Source: an uncultured Caulobacterales bacterium (lineage in GTDB: Bacteria; Pseudomonadota; Alphaproteobacteria; Caulobacterales; Caulobacteraceae). Taken from it: a stretch of 5,868 nucleotides of DNA. Made by a program: the position numbers and the translations under genes. Positions 1 to 5,622 of the stretch are shown one piece after another; the first letter of the stretch is position 1, and every line of letters begins with the position of its first letter. A model generated the notes under the pieces. The model saw only the letters and a program-made list of their open reading frames with translations, made no database searches and was not told the origin of the DNA. The stretch spans positions 1 to 5,868 of the forward strand of contig CAIUZX010000502.1 in NCBI GenBank assembly GCA_903903715.1, in the 5' to 3' direction.

Positions 1-1
1 C

Positions 2-637
2 ATCGGCGACACACCGGGAGACGCCAGCGCTGACCAGATGGACGTCGTGGCCGATCTCGGCGAGACCTATGGTCACGGCGACATCCGCGTCACCCACGCC
101 CAGAACCTCGTTCTGCCGCATGTGCCGCTGCGCGATGTGCGGGCGGTGTTCGACAAGTTGACCGAAGCCGGACTTGCGACGCCGAACATCGATCTCGCCT
201 CGGACATCATCGCCTGCCCCGGCCTCGACTACTGTGCTCTGGCGAACGCGCGGGCCATACCGATCTCGCAGGACATTGCGCGGCGCTTTGCCGATCCCGA
301 CCGCGCTGAGCAGGTGGGGGAGCTGAAGATCAAGATCAGCGGCTGCATCAACGCCTGCGGGCACCACCACCTCGGCCACATCGGCATTCTGGGCGTGGAC
401 AAGAAGGGCGAGGAGTTCTTCCAGTTCACCCTGGGCGGGTCCGGGGCGGAGGATGCGTCCGTCGGCCAGGCCCTGGGCCCGGCTGTCCCGGCGGACCGGG
501 TTGCGGACACTGTCGACCGGCTGGCGGCGGCCTATATCGAACACCGCGCGCCCGGCGAGCGGTTCCTGGACACTGTGCGTCGTCTCGGCGTCGCACCTTT
601 CAAGGCGGCGGCCTATGCAGATGCTGATCCGGCTTGA
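2..637 (+). CDS. cysI: Sulfite reductase hemoprotein CysI-type (nitrite/sulfite reductase family), C-terminal part
   Basis: Open at the left edge; 211 C-terminal residues are visible, in the frame starting at base 2. The family reduces sulfite to sulfide with six electrons, using sirohaem bridged to a 4Fe-4S cluster, in the cytoplasm. The visible part begins in the second ferredoxin-like half-domain (the RVTHAQNLVLP stretch) and continues into the sirohaem/4Fe-4S domain. All four cluster cysteines are seen: C-x5-C in ACPGLDYC (codons at 215 and 233) and C-x3-C in SGCINACGHHH (codons at 344 and 356), preceded by the basic KIK typical of the sulfite site. The GCINACGHHH form, with Ile where E. 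coli CysI has Pro, is what I recall for the short, DUF934-associated sulfite reductases. The next gene starts inside its last 23 bases. A nitrite reductase is the alternative, but the cysH and DUF934 context favours sulfite. The N-terminal half and the operon promoter lie outside the window. Confidence 0.93.
   Translation: MGDTPGDASADQMDVVADLGETYGHGDIRVTHAQNLVLPHVPLRDVRAVFDKLTEAGLATPNIDLASDIIACPGLDYCALANARAIPISQDIARRFADPDRAEQVGELKIKISGCINACGHHHLGHIGILGVDKKGEEFFQFTLGGSGAEDASVGQALGPAVPADRVADTVDRLAAAYIEHRAPGERFLDTVRRLGVAPFKAAAYADADPA
602..605 (+). promoter_or_regulatory. Ribosome binding site of the DUF934 gene
   Basis: AAGG inside the cysI coding sequence, 9 bases before the ATG at 615. It is 15 bases from the second in-frame ATG at 621, which favours the 615 start. 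Confidence 0.5.
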
Positions 638-1115
638 GGCGGGCCATTTCGTCCAGGCCGCGGACGATTTCACAACTCTTGCGCCTGACGGCGACCTGCC
701 GGCTCAAGGCGGCGTGATCGTGCCGTTCGCGCGTTGGGCGGAGCTGGGCGAAAGCTTGCTGAACGAGGGCCGTAATGTTGGCGTTCGGCTGACCTCCGCC
801 GATGCGGCGGAGGCGCTGGTCCCGGTGCTGGAGCGGCTGTCGGTGGTGGCTGTCGAGTTTCCCATCTTCCGCGACGGGCGGGGCTATTCAACAGCGGTGC
901 TGCTCCGCACTCGTTTCGGTTATCGCGGCGAGCTTCGCGCCGTGGGGGATGTGCTGGTCGATCAGGCCTGGAATCTCGCCCGCTGCGGCTTTGATGCGTT
1001 CGAGACCCAAGTGTCGGCGGAACAGTTCGCGGCGTCCGCGCATCGCTTCCGCCATGTCTATCAGGCCTCAGCCGACGATCGCCAGCCGGCTTTTGTGGAG
1101 CGTGAGGCGGTCTGA
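615..1115 (+). CDS. DUF934 family protein of the cys operon (conserved, role unknown)
   Basis: 166 residues from the ATG at 615; a second ATG at 621 would give 164. The start at 615 has the better ribosome binding site spacing and overlaps the end of cysI by 23 bases. The protein carries the DUF934 signature: EFPIFRDGRGYS (about residues 81-92), a LLRTRFGYRGELRAVGDVLVDQ region (about 96-117), and a late RCGFDAFE (about 123-130). No signal peptide or membrane segment is seen, so it is probably cytoplasmic. Cys124 is its only cysteine, so it cannot hold an iron-sulfur cluster alone. DUF934 genes are characteristically found between cysI and cysH in proteobacteria, and annotations often call them 'oxidoreductase', but I know of no established activity. 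An accessory or electron-transfer partner of sulfite reductase is a guess from context. Only one base separates its stop from the cysH start. Confidence 0.9.
   Translation: MQMLIRLEAGHFVQAADDFTTLAPDGDLPAQGGVIVPFARWAELGESLLNEGRNVGVRLTSADAAEALVPVLERLSVVAVEFPIFRDGRGYSTAVLLRTRFGYRGELRAVGDVLVDQAWNLARCGFDAFETQVSAEQFAASAHRFRHVYQASADDRQPAFVEREAV
1104..1107 (+). promoter_or_regulatory. Ribosome binding site of cysH
   Basis: GAGG in the last codons of the DUF934 gene, 9 bases before the cysH ATG at 1117. Stop and start are arranged as TGA-C-ATG, which points to translational coupling. Confidence 0.55.
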
Positions 1116-1116
1116 C

Positions 1117-1833
1117 ATGAACGGTCCCGCCCTCTCAGCCGCCGCCCAGCGCGGGCGTGACCCGTCGGAGGTGATCGCCGACGCGCTGAAGCGGTTTCCC
1201 GGCAAGATTGCGCTTGTCTCATCGTTCGGGGCGGAGTCGGCGGTGCTGCTGCATATGGTCAGCCGCCTTGACCCGTCGCTGCCGGTGCTCTTCCTCGACA
1301 CCGGGCAGTTATTCGCCCAGACCCTCGATTATCGCCGCGCGCTGGCGGACCGGCTCGGTCTGACCGGCGTCCGGGACCTGCGCCCCACCTTCGCCGATCT
1401 CAGCGTGACCGATCCGCAGGGGGGCCTTTGGCGCACCGACACCGACGCCTGTTGCCATGTGCGAAAAGTGGCGCCGCTGGACCGGGCGCTGGGCGACTTC
1501 GACGCCTGGATCACCGGTCGCAAGCGCTTCCACGGGGGCGCGCGGCTGCGTCTGCCGGAAGAAGAGCAGGTCGAGGGGAAGGTGAAGTTCAATCCGCTGG
1601 CCGGCTGGACCAAGGTGGAGTTGGGCGCCTATGCGGCGGAACATGATCTGCCGCCGCATCCCCTGACGCCTTACGGCTACACGTCCGTCGGATGCTGGCC
1701 CTGCACCCAGCCGGTTGAGGCGGGGGAAGACGCGCGCGCGGGACGGTGGTCCGGCCTCGATAAGACGGAGTGCGGCATCCATACGACAAAGCCCGCCTCC
1801 GGACCTTCTGTCGATCTCGGAGACGGGCTCTGA
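1117..1833 (+). CDS. cysH: Thioredoxin-dependent adenylyl-sulfate (APS) reductase, iron-sulfur type
   Basis: 238 residues, normal length for the family. It reduces adenylyl sulfate to sulfite and AMP using thioredoxin or glutaredoxin, supplying CysI. The PP-loop nucleotide-binding motif SSFGAESAVLL is at residues 35-45 and a substrate-binding ITGRKRFHGG at 132-141. The cysteine pattern decides the subtype: the pair C112-C113 (ACCHVRKV) and C193-x2-C196 (VGCWPC) match the four 4Fe-4S ligands of APS reductases, which PAPS-specific CysH proteins lack. C219 in KTECGIH is the catalytic cysteine near the C-terminus. The ATG at 1117 is preferred because upstream in-frame codons run back through the DUF934 gene and a GAGG site is well placed. 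The gene closes the operon and converges on the regulator, whose stop lies 21 bases away. Automatic annotations may call it phosphoadenylyl-sulfate reductase; the cysteines argue against that. Confidence 0.93.
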   Translation: MNGPALSAAAQRGRDPSEVIADALKRFPGKIALVSSFGAESAVLLHMVSRLDPSLPVLFLDTGQLFAQTLDYRRALADRLGLTGVRDLRPTFADLSVTDPQGGLWRTDTDACCHVRKVAPLDRALGDFDAWITGRKRFHGGARLRLPEEEQVEGKVKFNPLAGWTKVELGAYAAEHDLPPHPLTPYGYTSVGCWPCTQPVEAGEDARAGRWSGLDKTECGIHTTKPASGPSVDLGDGL

Positions 1834-1854
1834 AGCGTTAAATTGTCCGGGTGA

Positions 1855-2325
1855 TTAGGTCCGGCGGCGCCAGCGGGTGCGGGCTTCGCGGCGGGCGCGC
1901 ACCGGCTGATCGTCGGAGTTCGGCTCGATCTCTTCCGGCTGGTCGGACAGACCCTTGGCGAGCGAGATGATCGCACGACGCAGGCGCGGCGACTTCACCG
2001 AGGCGTAGGTCTGCAACAGCTCAAGAGCGCCGGTTTCGCCGAGCAGAGCCGCCCGGTTGTCGCCCGGATCGGTGTCGGTTCCGTCTTCCAGACCTTCGAT
2101 CAGGTCCGAGATCCGGCACTGCAGGGCGGTGGCGATACCGGCGAGCTTTGAGAAGCTGACGCGGTTCTTGCCACGCTCATACTTCTGGACCTGCTGGAAG
2201 GTCAGGCCGACGGCTTCGCCCAGGGCCGACTGCGACATGCCCAGGGACTTCCGGCGCAGACGGATGTTGCGACCAAGGGACACGTCCAGGGGATGAGGCG
2301 TGCCTTCGCCACGGGGTTCGATCAT
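1855..2325 (-). CDS. XRE-family helix-turn-helix transcriptional regulator
   Basis: 156 residues. A Cro/C1-type HTH covers about residues 15-78; the helix-turn-helix core, at about residues 30-52, includes MSQSALGEAVGLTFQQVQKY, a version very common in alphaproteobacterial XRE regulators. A second conserved stretch at about 99-126 (ALELLQTYASVKSPRLRRAI) is the short C-terminal helical region these proteins usually have. The tail is odd: an acidic segment (about 129-139) is followed by a very basic one in which 8 of the last 15 residues are arginine. There is no sensor domain and no LexA/CI-type peptidase, so it is a stand-alone DNA-binding protein. The start has a GAGGA site 9 bases upstream. 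It converges on cysH, so any link to sulfur metabolism is only positional, and its target genes cannot be read from the window. Confidence 0.9.
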   Translation of the reverse strand: MIEPRGEGTPHPLDVSLGRNIRLRRKSLGMSQSALGEAVGLTFQQVQKYERGKNRVSFSKLAGIATALQCRISDLIEGLEDGTDTDPGDNRAALLGETGALELLQTYASVKSPRLRRAIISLAKGLSDQPEEIEPNSDDQPVRARREARTRWRRRT

Positions 2326-2334
2326 TTCCGCGAG

Positions 2335-2339
2335 TCCTC
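2335..2339 (-). promoter_or_regulatory. Ribosome binding site of the XRE gene
   Basis: GAGGA on the minus strand, 9 bases before the ATG at 2325. It supports this start. It partly overlaps a GANTC site at 2332-2336. Confidence 0.7.
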
Positions 2340-2357
2340 AAATTGTGATGCAGACTC

Positions 2358-2386
2358 ACTATGACTTTTTGTTACGAACATGTCCA
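2358..2386 (-). promoter_or_regulatory. Candidate sigma-70-type promoter of the XRE gene
   Basis: On the minus strand, TGGACA (2386-2381) as -35, a 17-base spacer, and CATAGT (2363-2358) as -10. These match the TTGACA and TATAAT consensus at 5 of 6 and 4 of 6 positions. Transcription would start near 2350, giving a leader of about 25 bases with the ribosome binding site inside it. Found by eye and not scored. Confidence 0.4.
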
Positions 2387-2424
2387 CTAATTAGAAGGGT
2401 AAATTGCAACCGAAGCGTCCTTGA

Positions 2425-2442
2425 TGACGGATCGGTGACGGA
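2425..2442. repeat. Pair of TGACGGA direct repeats, 11 bp apart
   Basis: TGACGGA occurs at 2425-2431 and again at 2436-2442, so the repeat period is 11 bp, about one helical turn. The pair lies some 40-60 bp upstream of the candidate -35 of the XRE gene. That spacing suits a tandem site for a DNA-binding regulator, but the match is short and could be chance. Confidence 0.4.
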
Positions 2443-2498
2443 AAAAGGCCCAAATCTTAGCGGATAGCGCGAATATTGCTTTAATCTATGCAGCGGGC

Positions 2499-3023
2499 TC
2501 ATTGTTGTGGGGTGTCAAAGTCGACGCCCAGGCCGCGTTCCATCAACACGACGTCCAACCAACGACCAAACTTGAGACCCACGCCCGTCAGCACGCCCTG
2601 GTGAGAAAATCCGCAGCGCGCATGAAGGCCGACGGAGCCGAAATTCTCGCTGTCGCCGATGACGGCCAACATGCGTCTCAGGCCTAGCGCCTCACACGCT
2701 GCGATCAGCTCGGTCAGCAGGCCAACGCCGACGCCCAGGCGCTGCGCATCCGGCGCGACATAGACACTGTCCTCAACCGTGAAGCGGTAGGCTGAGCGCG
2801 GACGAAACGGTATCGCGTAGGTGTAGCCAAGAATGCGACCTTCGCGTTCGGCGACCAGCCACGGCAGGTTGTGATGTGCGACGGCGGCGAAGCGCGTGCT
2901 CATATCGGCAAGATCCGGCGGAACTTCCTCGAAGGTCCCGGTTCCATGCCGAACATGGTGGGCGTAGATCGCCTGGATGGCGGGGAGGTCGTTGGTGACG
3001 GCGGCGCGGACGGTCAGCGTCAT
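2499..3023 (-). CDS. GNAT N-acetyltransferase, phosphinothricin acetyltransferase/MnaT-like
   Basis: 174 residues, the usual length for this branch of the GNAT superfamily (E. coli MnaT/YncA and Pat-type enzymes are about 170-180). Members transfer acetyl from acetyl-CoA to the amino group of small amino acids and analogues such as methionine sulfone, methionine sulfoximine or phosphinothricin. Visible motifs: the N-terminal RAAVTNDLPAIQAIYAHHV stretch; GTGTFEEVPPD (about 27-37), typical of Pat-like enzymes; the motif A strand and acetyl-CoA loop VYVAPDAQRLGVGVGLL (about 87-103); and ENFGSVGLHARCGF (about 126-139), the conserved late N-x-x-S-x-x-L-x-x-x-x-GF element. The gene starts 9 bases after the ptrB stop, so it is very probably co-transcribed with ptrB and msrB. 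The actual substrate cannot be read from sequence; an oxidised-methionine substrate is suggested only by the msrB neighbour. Confidence 0.88.
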   Translation of the reverse strand: MTLTVRAAVTNDLPAIQAIYAHHVRHGTGTFEEVPPDLADMSTRFAAVAHHNLPWLVAEREGRILGYTYAIPFRPRSAYRFTVEDSVYVAPDAQRLGVGVGLLTELIAACEALGLRRMLAVIGDSENFGSVGLHARCGFSHQGVLTGVGLKFGRWLDVVLMERGLGVDFDTPQQ

Positions 3024-3030
3024 CTTGCGC

Positions 3031-3034
3031 CCTT
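3031..3034 (-). promoter_or_regulatory. Ribosome binding site of the acetyltransferase, overlapping the ptrB stop
   Basis: AAGG on the minus strand shares its AA with the ptrB TAA stop and sits 7 bases before the ATG at 3023. The arrangement suggests translation coupled to ptrB. Confidence 0.5.
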
Positions 3035-5141
3035 ACGCCAGTCCGAAGGCCCAGAGTGCAAAGGCGTAGTCTAGGGCGACCTCCTTCAGTCCGTCGAAGC
3101 GCCCCGCGGCGCCGGCGTGGCCCGCGTCCATGTTGATCTTCAAGAGGATCGGCCGGTCCGAAGTTGTGTATTCGCGCAGCTTCGCCGCCCACTTGGCCGG
3201 CTCCCAGTAGGTGACGCGGGGATCGCTGAGACCGCCGGTCGCCAGCACGGCGGGGTAGGGCCTCGCGGTGATGTTGTCATAGGGGGAATAGGCGGCGATG
3301 CGGTCGTAGTCGCTCTCGCTCTCCAGCGGGTTGCCCCATTCGGGCCATTCCGGCGGGGTGAGGGGCAGACTCGCGTCGCTCATGGTGTTGAGGACGTCGA
3401 CGAACGGCACCTGACCGATGATCCCGGCGAACAGGTCGGGGCGGAGATTGGCGACGGCCCCCATCAGCATCCCGCCCGCCGACCCGCCCATGGCGACGAT
3501 CTTTCCAGCGGAGCTATAGCCGCCTGCGATCAGCGTCTCCGCGCAGGCCACGAAGTCGGTGAAGGTGTTGGTCTTCTTCTCGCCGCGCCCGTCCAGGAAC
3601 CAGCCCCAGCCCTTTTCCGAGCCCCCGCGGATATGGGCGATAGCGAAGATGACGCCCCGGTCGACGAGGCTCAGCCGCGAGATGGAGAAGCCCGGATCTA
3701 TGGAAATCCCGTAGGACCCGTAGCCATAGAGCAACAGCGGCGCGGTTCCGTCCAGCTTCGTTCCTGCCTTCATGAGCAGCGTGATCGGCGCCTCCGCACC
3801 GTCGCTCGCTGTCGCGAAGAGCCGCCGCGCCTCATAGCGCTTCGGGTCATGGCCGGAGGGGACGATCTGCGTCTTCACCAGCGTGCGGTCGCCGGTGGCC
3901 ATGTCATAGTCGTACCAGGACTTCGGCGTCGTCGGGGACTGGTAGGTCAGCCGGATCTTCGTCGTGTCGAACTCATATCCGCTCTCGAAACCGGCCACAT
4001 AGGCGGGCTCGTCGAAATCGATGACGGTCTCTAAGAGATCGTCGGCCTTCATGATCACGATGCGATTGTTGGCGTTGACCCGCTCCAGCCGCACGAGGTA
4101 GTGGGCGAAGGCGTCGGTCCCCACCAGGAAGCGTCCCGGCGTATGCGGAACAAGGTCGGTCCAGTGCGCCCGGCCCGGCTCAGCGAGGTCGGCGAGGCAG
4201 AGCTTGAAATCAATGGCCCCGTCCGCATCGGTGTGGATGACGACGCGACCCGGCTGTTCCGCGCTTGGCCAGTGATCGACGCTGTAGCGGACGCCGGGCG
4301 TGCGCGGCTCGACGAGGCGCAGGGTCGCGTTTGGATCCTCAATATCGATAAAGCGCACTTCGCTGGAGTCGTGATTGCTGGCGCTCAAGACGATCAGGCG
4401 CCGACTGGAGGTGACGCCGATGGACAGGAACATTCCGTCGTCCGCCTCGTCATGCACCAGCGATCCCGGGCCCTTGTGGCCGACGATCGGACGGCGGAAT
4501 ACCTTGGAGGGCCGTCCGTTGTCGTCCCGCCAGATCCAGAACAGCGTCTTGCTATCCGGGTGCAGAGTGAATGCGCCGGTGGACGAGGTCACGCCCGTGC
4601 TGACCGTCTCACCCGTCGTCAGGTTCTTGACGAAGAGCTCGAACACTTCGGAGCCCTGACTGTCCACGGCATAGACCACGAGGTTATGATCGTCGGTGTG
4701 CTGCACCGCGCCGACGTCATAATAGGCGTGGCCCTTGGCCAGCTCGTCGACGTTCAGCAGCACCGTCTCATCGACGCCTTCCGCGCCGCCGCGGGGCCGC
4801 CTCGCGTAGATCGGGTGCTGACCGCCGGTCTCATAGCGGGCGTAGTAGTCGTAGGGGCCGTCGGGGGAGGGGAGGGAGCTGTCGTCCTCCTTCATCCGTC
4901 CACGGATCTCGGAAACGATGGTCTCCTGAAGGGCTTCCGTCCCCGCGAGCATCCCCTTGGTGTAGGCGTTCTCGGCCTCAAGGTGCGCGCGGATGTCTGG
5001 GCGCACGAGGCTGGGATCCCGTAGCAGCTTCTGCCAGTTCTCGTCCTTCAGCCAGGCGTAGTCATCCGTCCGCTGCCGTCCCAACTGGGAGATGACAACG
5101 GGTCGCTTTTCGGCGACGGGGGGCGTCGGAAGCTTGGACAT
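3033..5141 (-). CDS. ptrB: Oligopeptidase B (protease II), S9A prolyl oligopeptidase family
   Basis: 702 residues; family members are about 680-730. It is a cytoplasmic serine peptidase cutting short peptides after Arg or Lys. An N-terminal beta-propeller (about residues 70-420) gates the C-terminal alpha/beta-hydrolase domain (about 430-702). The catalytic triad is visible: Ser554 in MGGSAGGML, Asp640 in GGLSDPRVTYWEP, His675 in DAGHAGAAGR, with spacings of 86 and 35 residues that match E. coli PtrB. The oxyanion-side YGYGSYG (472-478) and the RGVIFAIAHIRGGSEKGWGW stretch (495-514) are also present. Of the acidic pairs thought to bind basic P1 and P2 side chains, Glu598 and Asp482 are kept, while the second partners appear as Pro600 and Gly484. 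No signal peptide is seen. The start follows an AAGG site and gives the usual PPVAEKRP beginning. It lies 40 bases downstream of msrB and 9 bases upstream of the acetyltransferase. Confidence 0.95.
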   Translation of the reverse strand: MSKLPTPPVAEKRPVVISQLGRQRTDDYAWLKDENWQKLLRDPSLVRPDIRAHLEAENAYTKGMLAGTEALQETIVSEIRGRMKEDDSSLPSPDGPYDYYARYETGGQHPIYARRPRGGAEGVDETVLLNVDELAKGHAYYDVGAVQHTDDHNLVVYAVDSQGSEVFELFVKNLTTGETVSTGVTSSTGAFTLHPDSKTLFWIWRDDNGRPSKVFRRPIVGHKGPGSLVHDEADDGMFLSIGVTSSRRLIVLSASNHDSSEVRFIDIEDPNATLRLVEPRTPGVRYSVDHWPSAEQPGRVVIHTDADGAIDFKLCLADLAEPGRAHWTDLVPHTPGRFLVGTDAFAHYLVRLERVNANNRIVIMKADDLLETVIDFDEPAYVAGFESGYEFDTTKIRLTYQSPTTPKSWYDYDMATGDRTLVKTQIVPSGHDPKRYEARRLFATASDGAEAPITLLMKAGTKLDGTAPLLLYGYGSYGISIDPGFSISRLSLVDRGVIFAIAHIRGGSEKGWGWFLDGRGEKKTNTFTDFVACAETLIAGGYSSAGKIVAMGGSAGGMLMGAVANLRPDLFAGIIGQVPFVDVLNTMSDASLPLTPPEWPEWGNPLESESDYDRIAAYSPYDNITARPYPAVLATGGLSDPRVTYWEPAKWAAKLREYTTSDRPILLKINMDAGHAGAAGRFDGLKEVALDYAFALWAFGLA

Positions 5142-5171
5142 GGCGGCCTTTATGTGAACGAGACGGCCGCC
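5142..5171 (-). promoter_or_regulatory. Leader hairpin covering the ptrB ribosome binding site
   Basis: A perfect 7-bp inverted repeat, GGCGGCC (5142-5148) and GGCCGCC (5165-5171), with a 16-base loop. The left-hand arm abuts the ptrB start codon and contains the GG of its AAGG ribosome binding site (5147-5150 on the minus strand). In the transcript the stem would therefore block ribosome access. No U-run follows, so it is not an intrinsic terminator. Confidence 0.5.
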
Positions 5172-5181
5172 TGTCGAAGGA

Positions 5182-5607
5182 TCAGGCGGCGCCGGGGATG
5201 AATTTCAGAGCCACGCCGTTCATGCAATAGCGAAGCCCGGTCGGCTTCGGTCCATCGTTGAACACGTGACCCAGATGCCCGCCGCAGTTCGCGCAGAGGA
5301 CCTCGGTGCGCACCATGAAGAGGCTGGTGTCGGACTTGGTGATGACCGACTGGGCGTTTAGCGGCTGCCAGAAGGACGGCCAGCCGGTGCCGCTCTCGAA
5401 CTTCGTGCTGGACGAGAACAGCGGCCAGTTGCAGCCCATGCACACAAAGCGGCCCTGGCGGTGCTCATTGACCAGCGGGCTCGTGTTTGGCCGCTCAGTC
5501 TGGGCTTGGCGCAGGACGAGATAGGACGGGCCAGGCAGCCGCTTCTTCCACTCCGCGTCGGACAACGCGTAGCGGAAGCTCATCGGGGTTTGGGACTGAA
5601 AGAACAT
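5182..5607 (-). CDS. msrB: Peptide-methionine (R)-S-oxide reductase MsrB
   Basis: 141 residues, complete. MsrB reduces the R epimer of methionine sulfoxide in proteins, using thioredoxin or a similar donor. The family fold is clear: LSDAEWKKRL near residue 15; the first zinc pair C56-x2-C59 (CMGC); the KFESGTGWPSFW signature at 69-80; the second zinc pair C105-x2-C108 (CANC) followed by GGHLGHVFNDGP; and the active-site RYCMNGVALKF with catalytic Cys128. Position 74 is Thr where many MsrBs, including E. coli, have the recycling cysteine (SGCGWPSF). The five cysteines are all accounted for by zinc and catalysis, so no intramolecular resolving cysteine is available. The start at 5607 is chosen because GGAGG lies 10 bases upstream; a second ATG at 5583 has none. 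No signal peptide, so cytoplasmic. First gene of the probable msrB-ptrB-acetyltransferase unit. Confidence 0.96.
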   Translation of the reverse strand: MFFQSQTPMSFRYALSDAEWKKRLPGPSYLVLRQAQTERPNTSPLVNEHRQGRFVCMGCNWPLFSSSTKFESGTGWPSFWQPLNAQSVITKSDTSLFMVRTEVLCANCGGHLGHVFNDGPKPTGLRYCMNGVALKFIPGAA

Positions 5608-5617
5608 GTTCGGATCG

Positions 5618-5622
5618 CCTCC
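5618..5622 (-). promoter_or_regulatory. Ribosome binding site of msrB
   Basis: GGAGG on the minus strand, 10 bases before the ATG at 5607. A small hairpin (GACCG, loop AUCU, CGGUC; 5623-5636) ends at the base directly before it in the transcript. Confidence 0.7.

Larger units (their letters stand above)
2326..2498. other. Intergenic region upstream of the XRE gene
   Basis: This 173-bp non-coding stretch lies between the acetyltransferase stop and the regulator start, both on the minus strand. It is visibly AT-richer than the surrounding genes. It holds a ribosome binding site, a candidate promoter, two GANTC sites (2332-2336 and 2353-2357) and two TGACGGA direct repeats (2425-2431 and 2436-2442). 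I found no convincing intrinsic terminator for the acetyltransferase gene; a run of five T in the transcript sense (near 2442-2446) follows a GGGCC but has no proper stem before it. No credible small protein was found. Confidence 0.7.

Noticed and set aside
1309..1782. Minus-strand open frame of 157 codons opposite cysH
   Set aside because: It lies wholly within cysH, whose motifs are complete, and shows no recognisable family.
1799..1864. Inverted repeat CCGGACC (1799-1805) and GGTCCGG (1858-1864) across the cysH/XRE convergent junction as a shared terminator
   Set aside because: The arms are only 7 bp, 52 bases apart, mostly within coding sequence, with no U-run; a similar GTCCGG at 1845-1850 shows how common the word is here.
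2499..3023. Calling the acetyltransferase a phosphinothricin resistance gene (pat/bar)
   Set aside because: The fold and length fit, but this branch includes many housekeeping amino-acid acetyltransferases and substrate choice cannot be read from these motifs.
3117..5024. Two long open frames on the plus strand (3117-4034 and 4101-5024) opposite ptrB
   Set aside because: They are antisense shadows of a gene with an intact catalytic triad. Their translations are low-complexity, rich in Ala, Gly, Val and Arg, with no domain or good ribosome binding site; such frames are expected in GC-rich DNA.
5581..5583. Alternative msrB start at the second ATG (residue 9)
   Set aside because: No ribosome binding sequence precedes it, whereas the ATG at 5607 has GGAGG 10 bases upstream.
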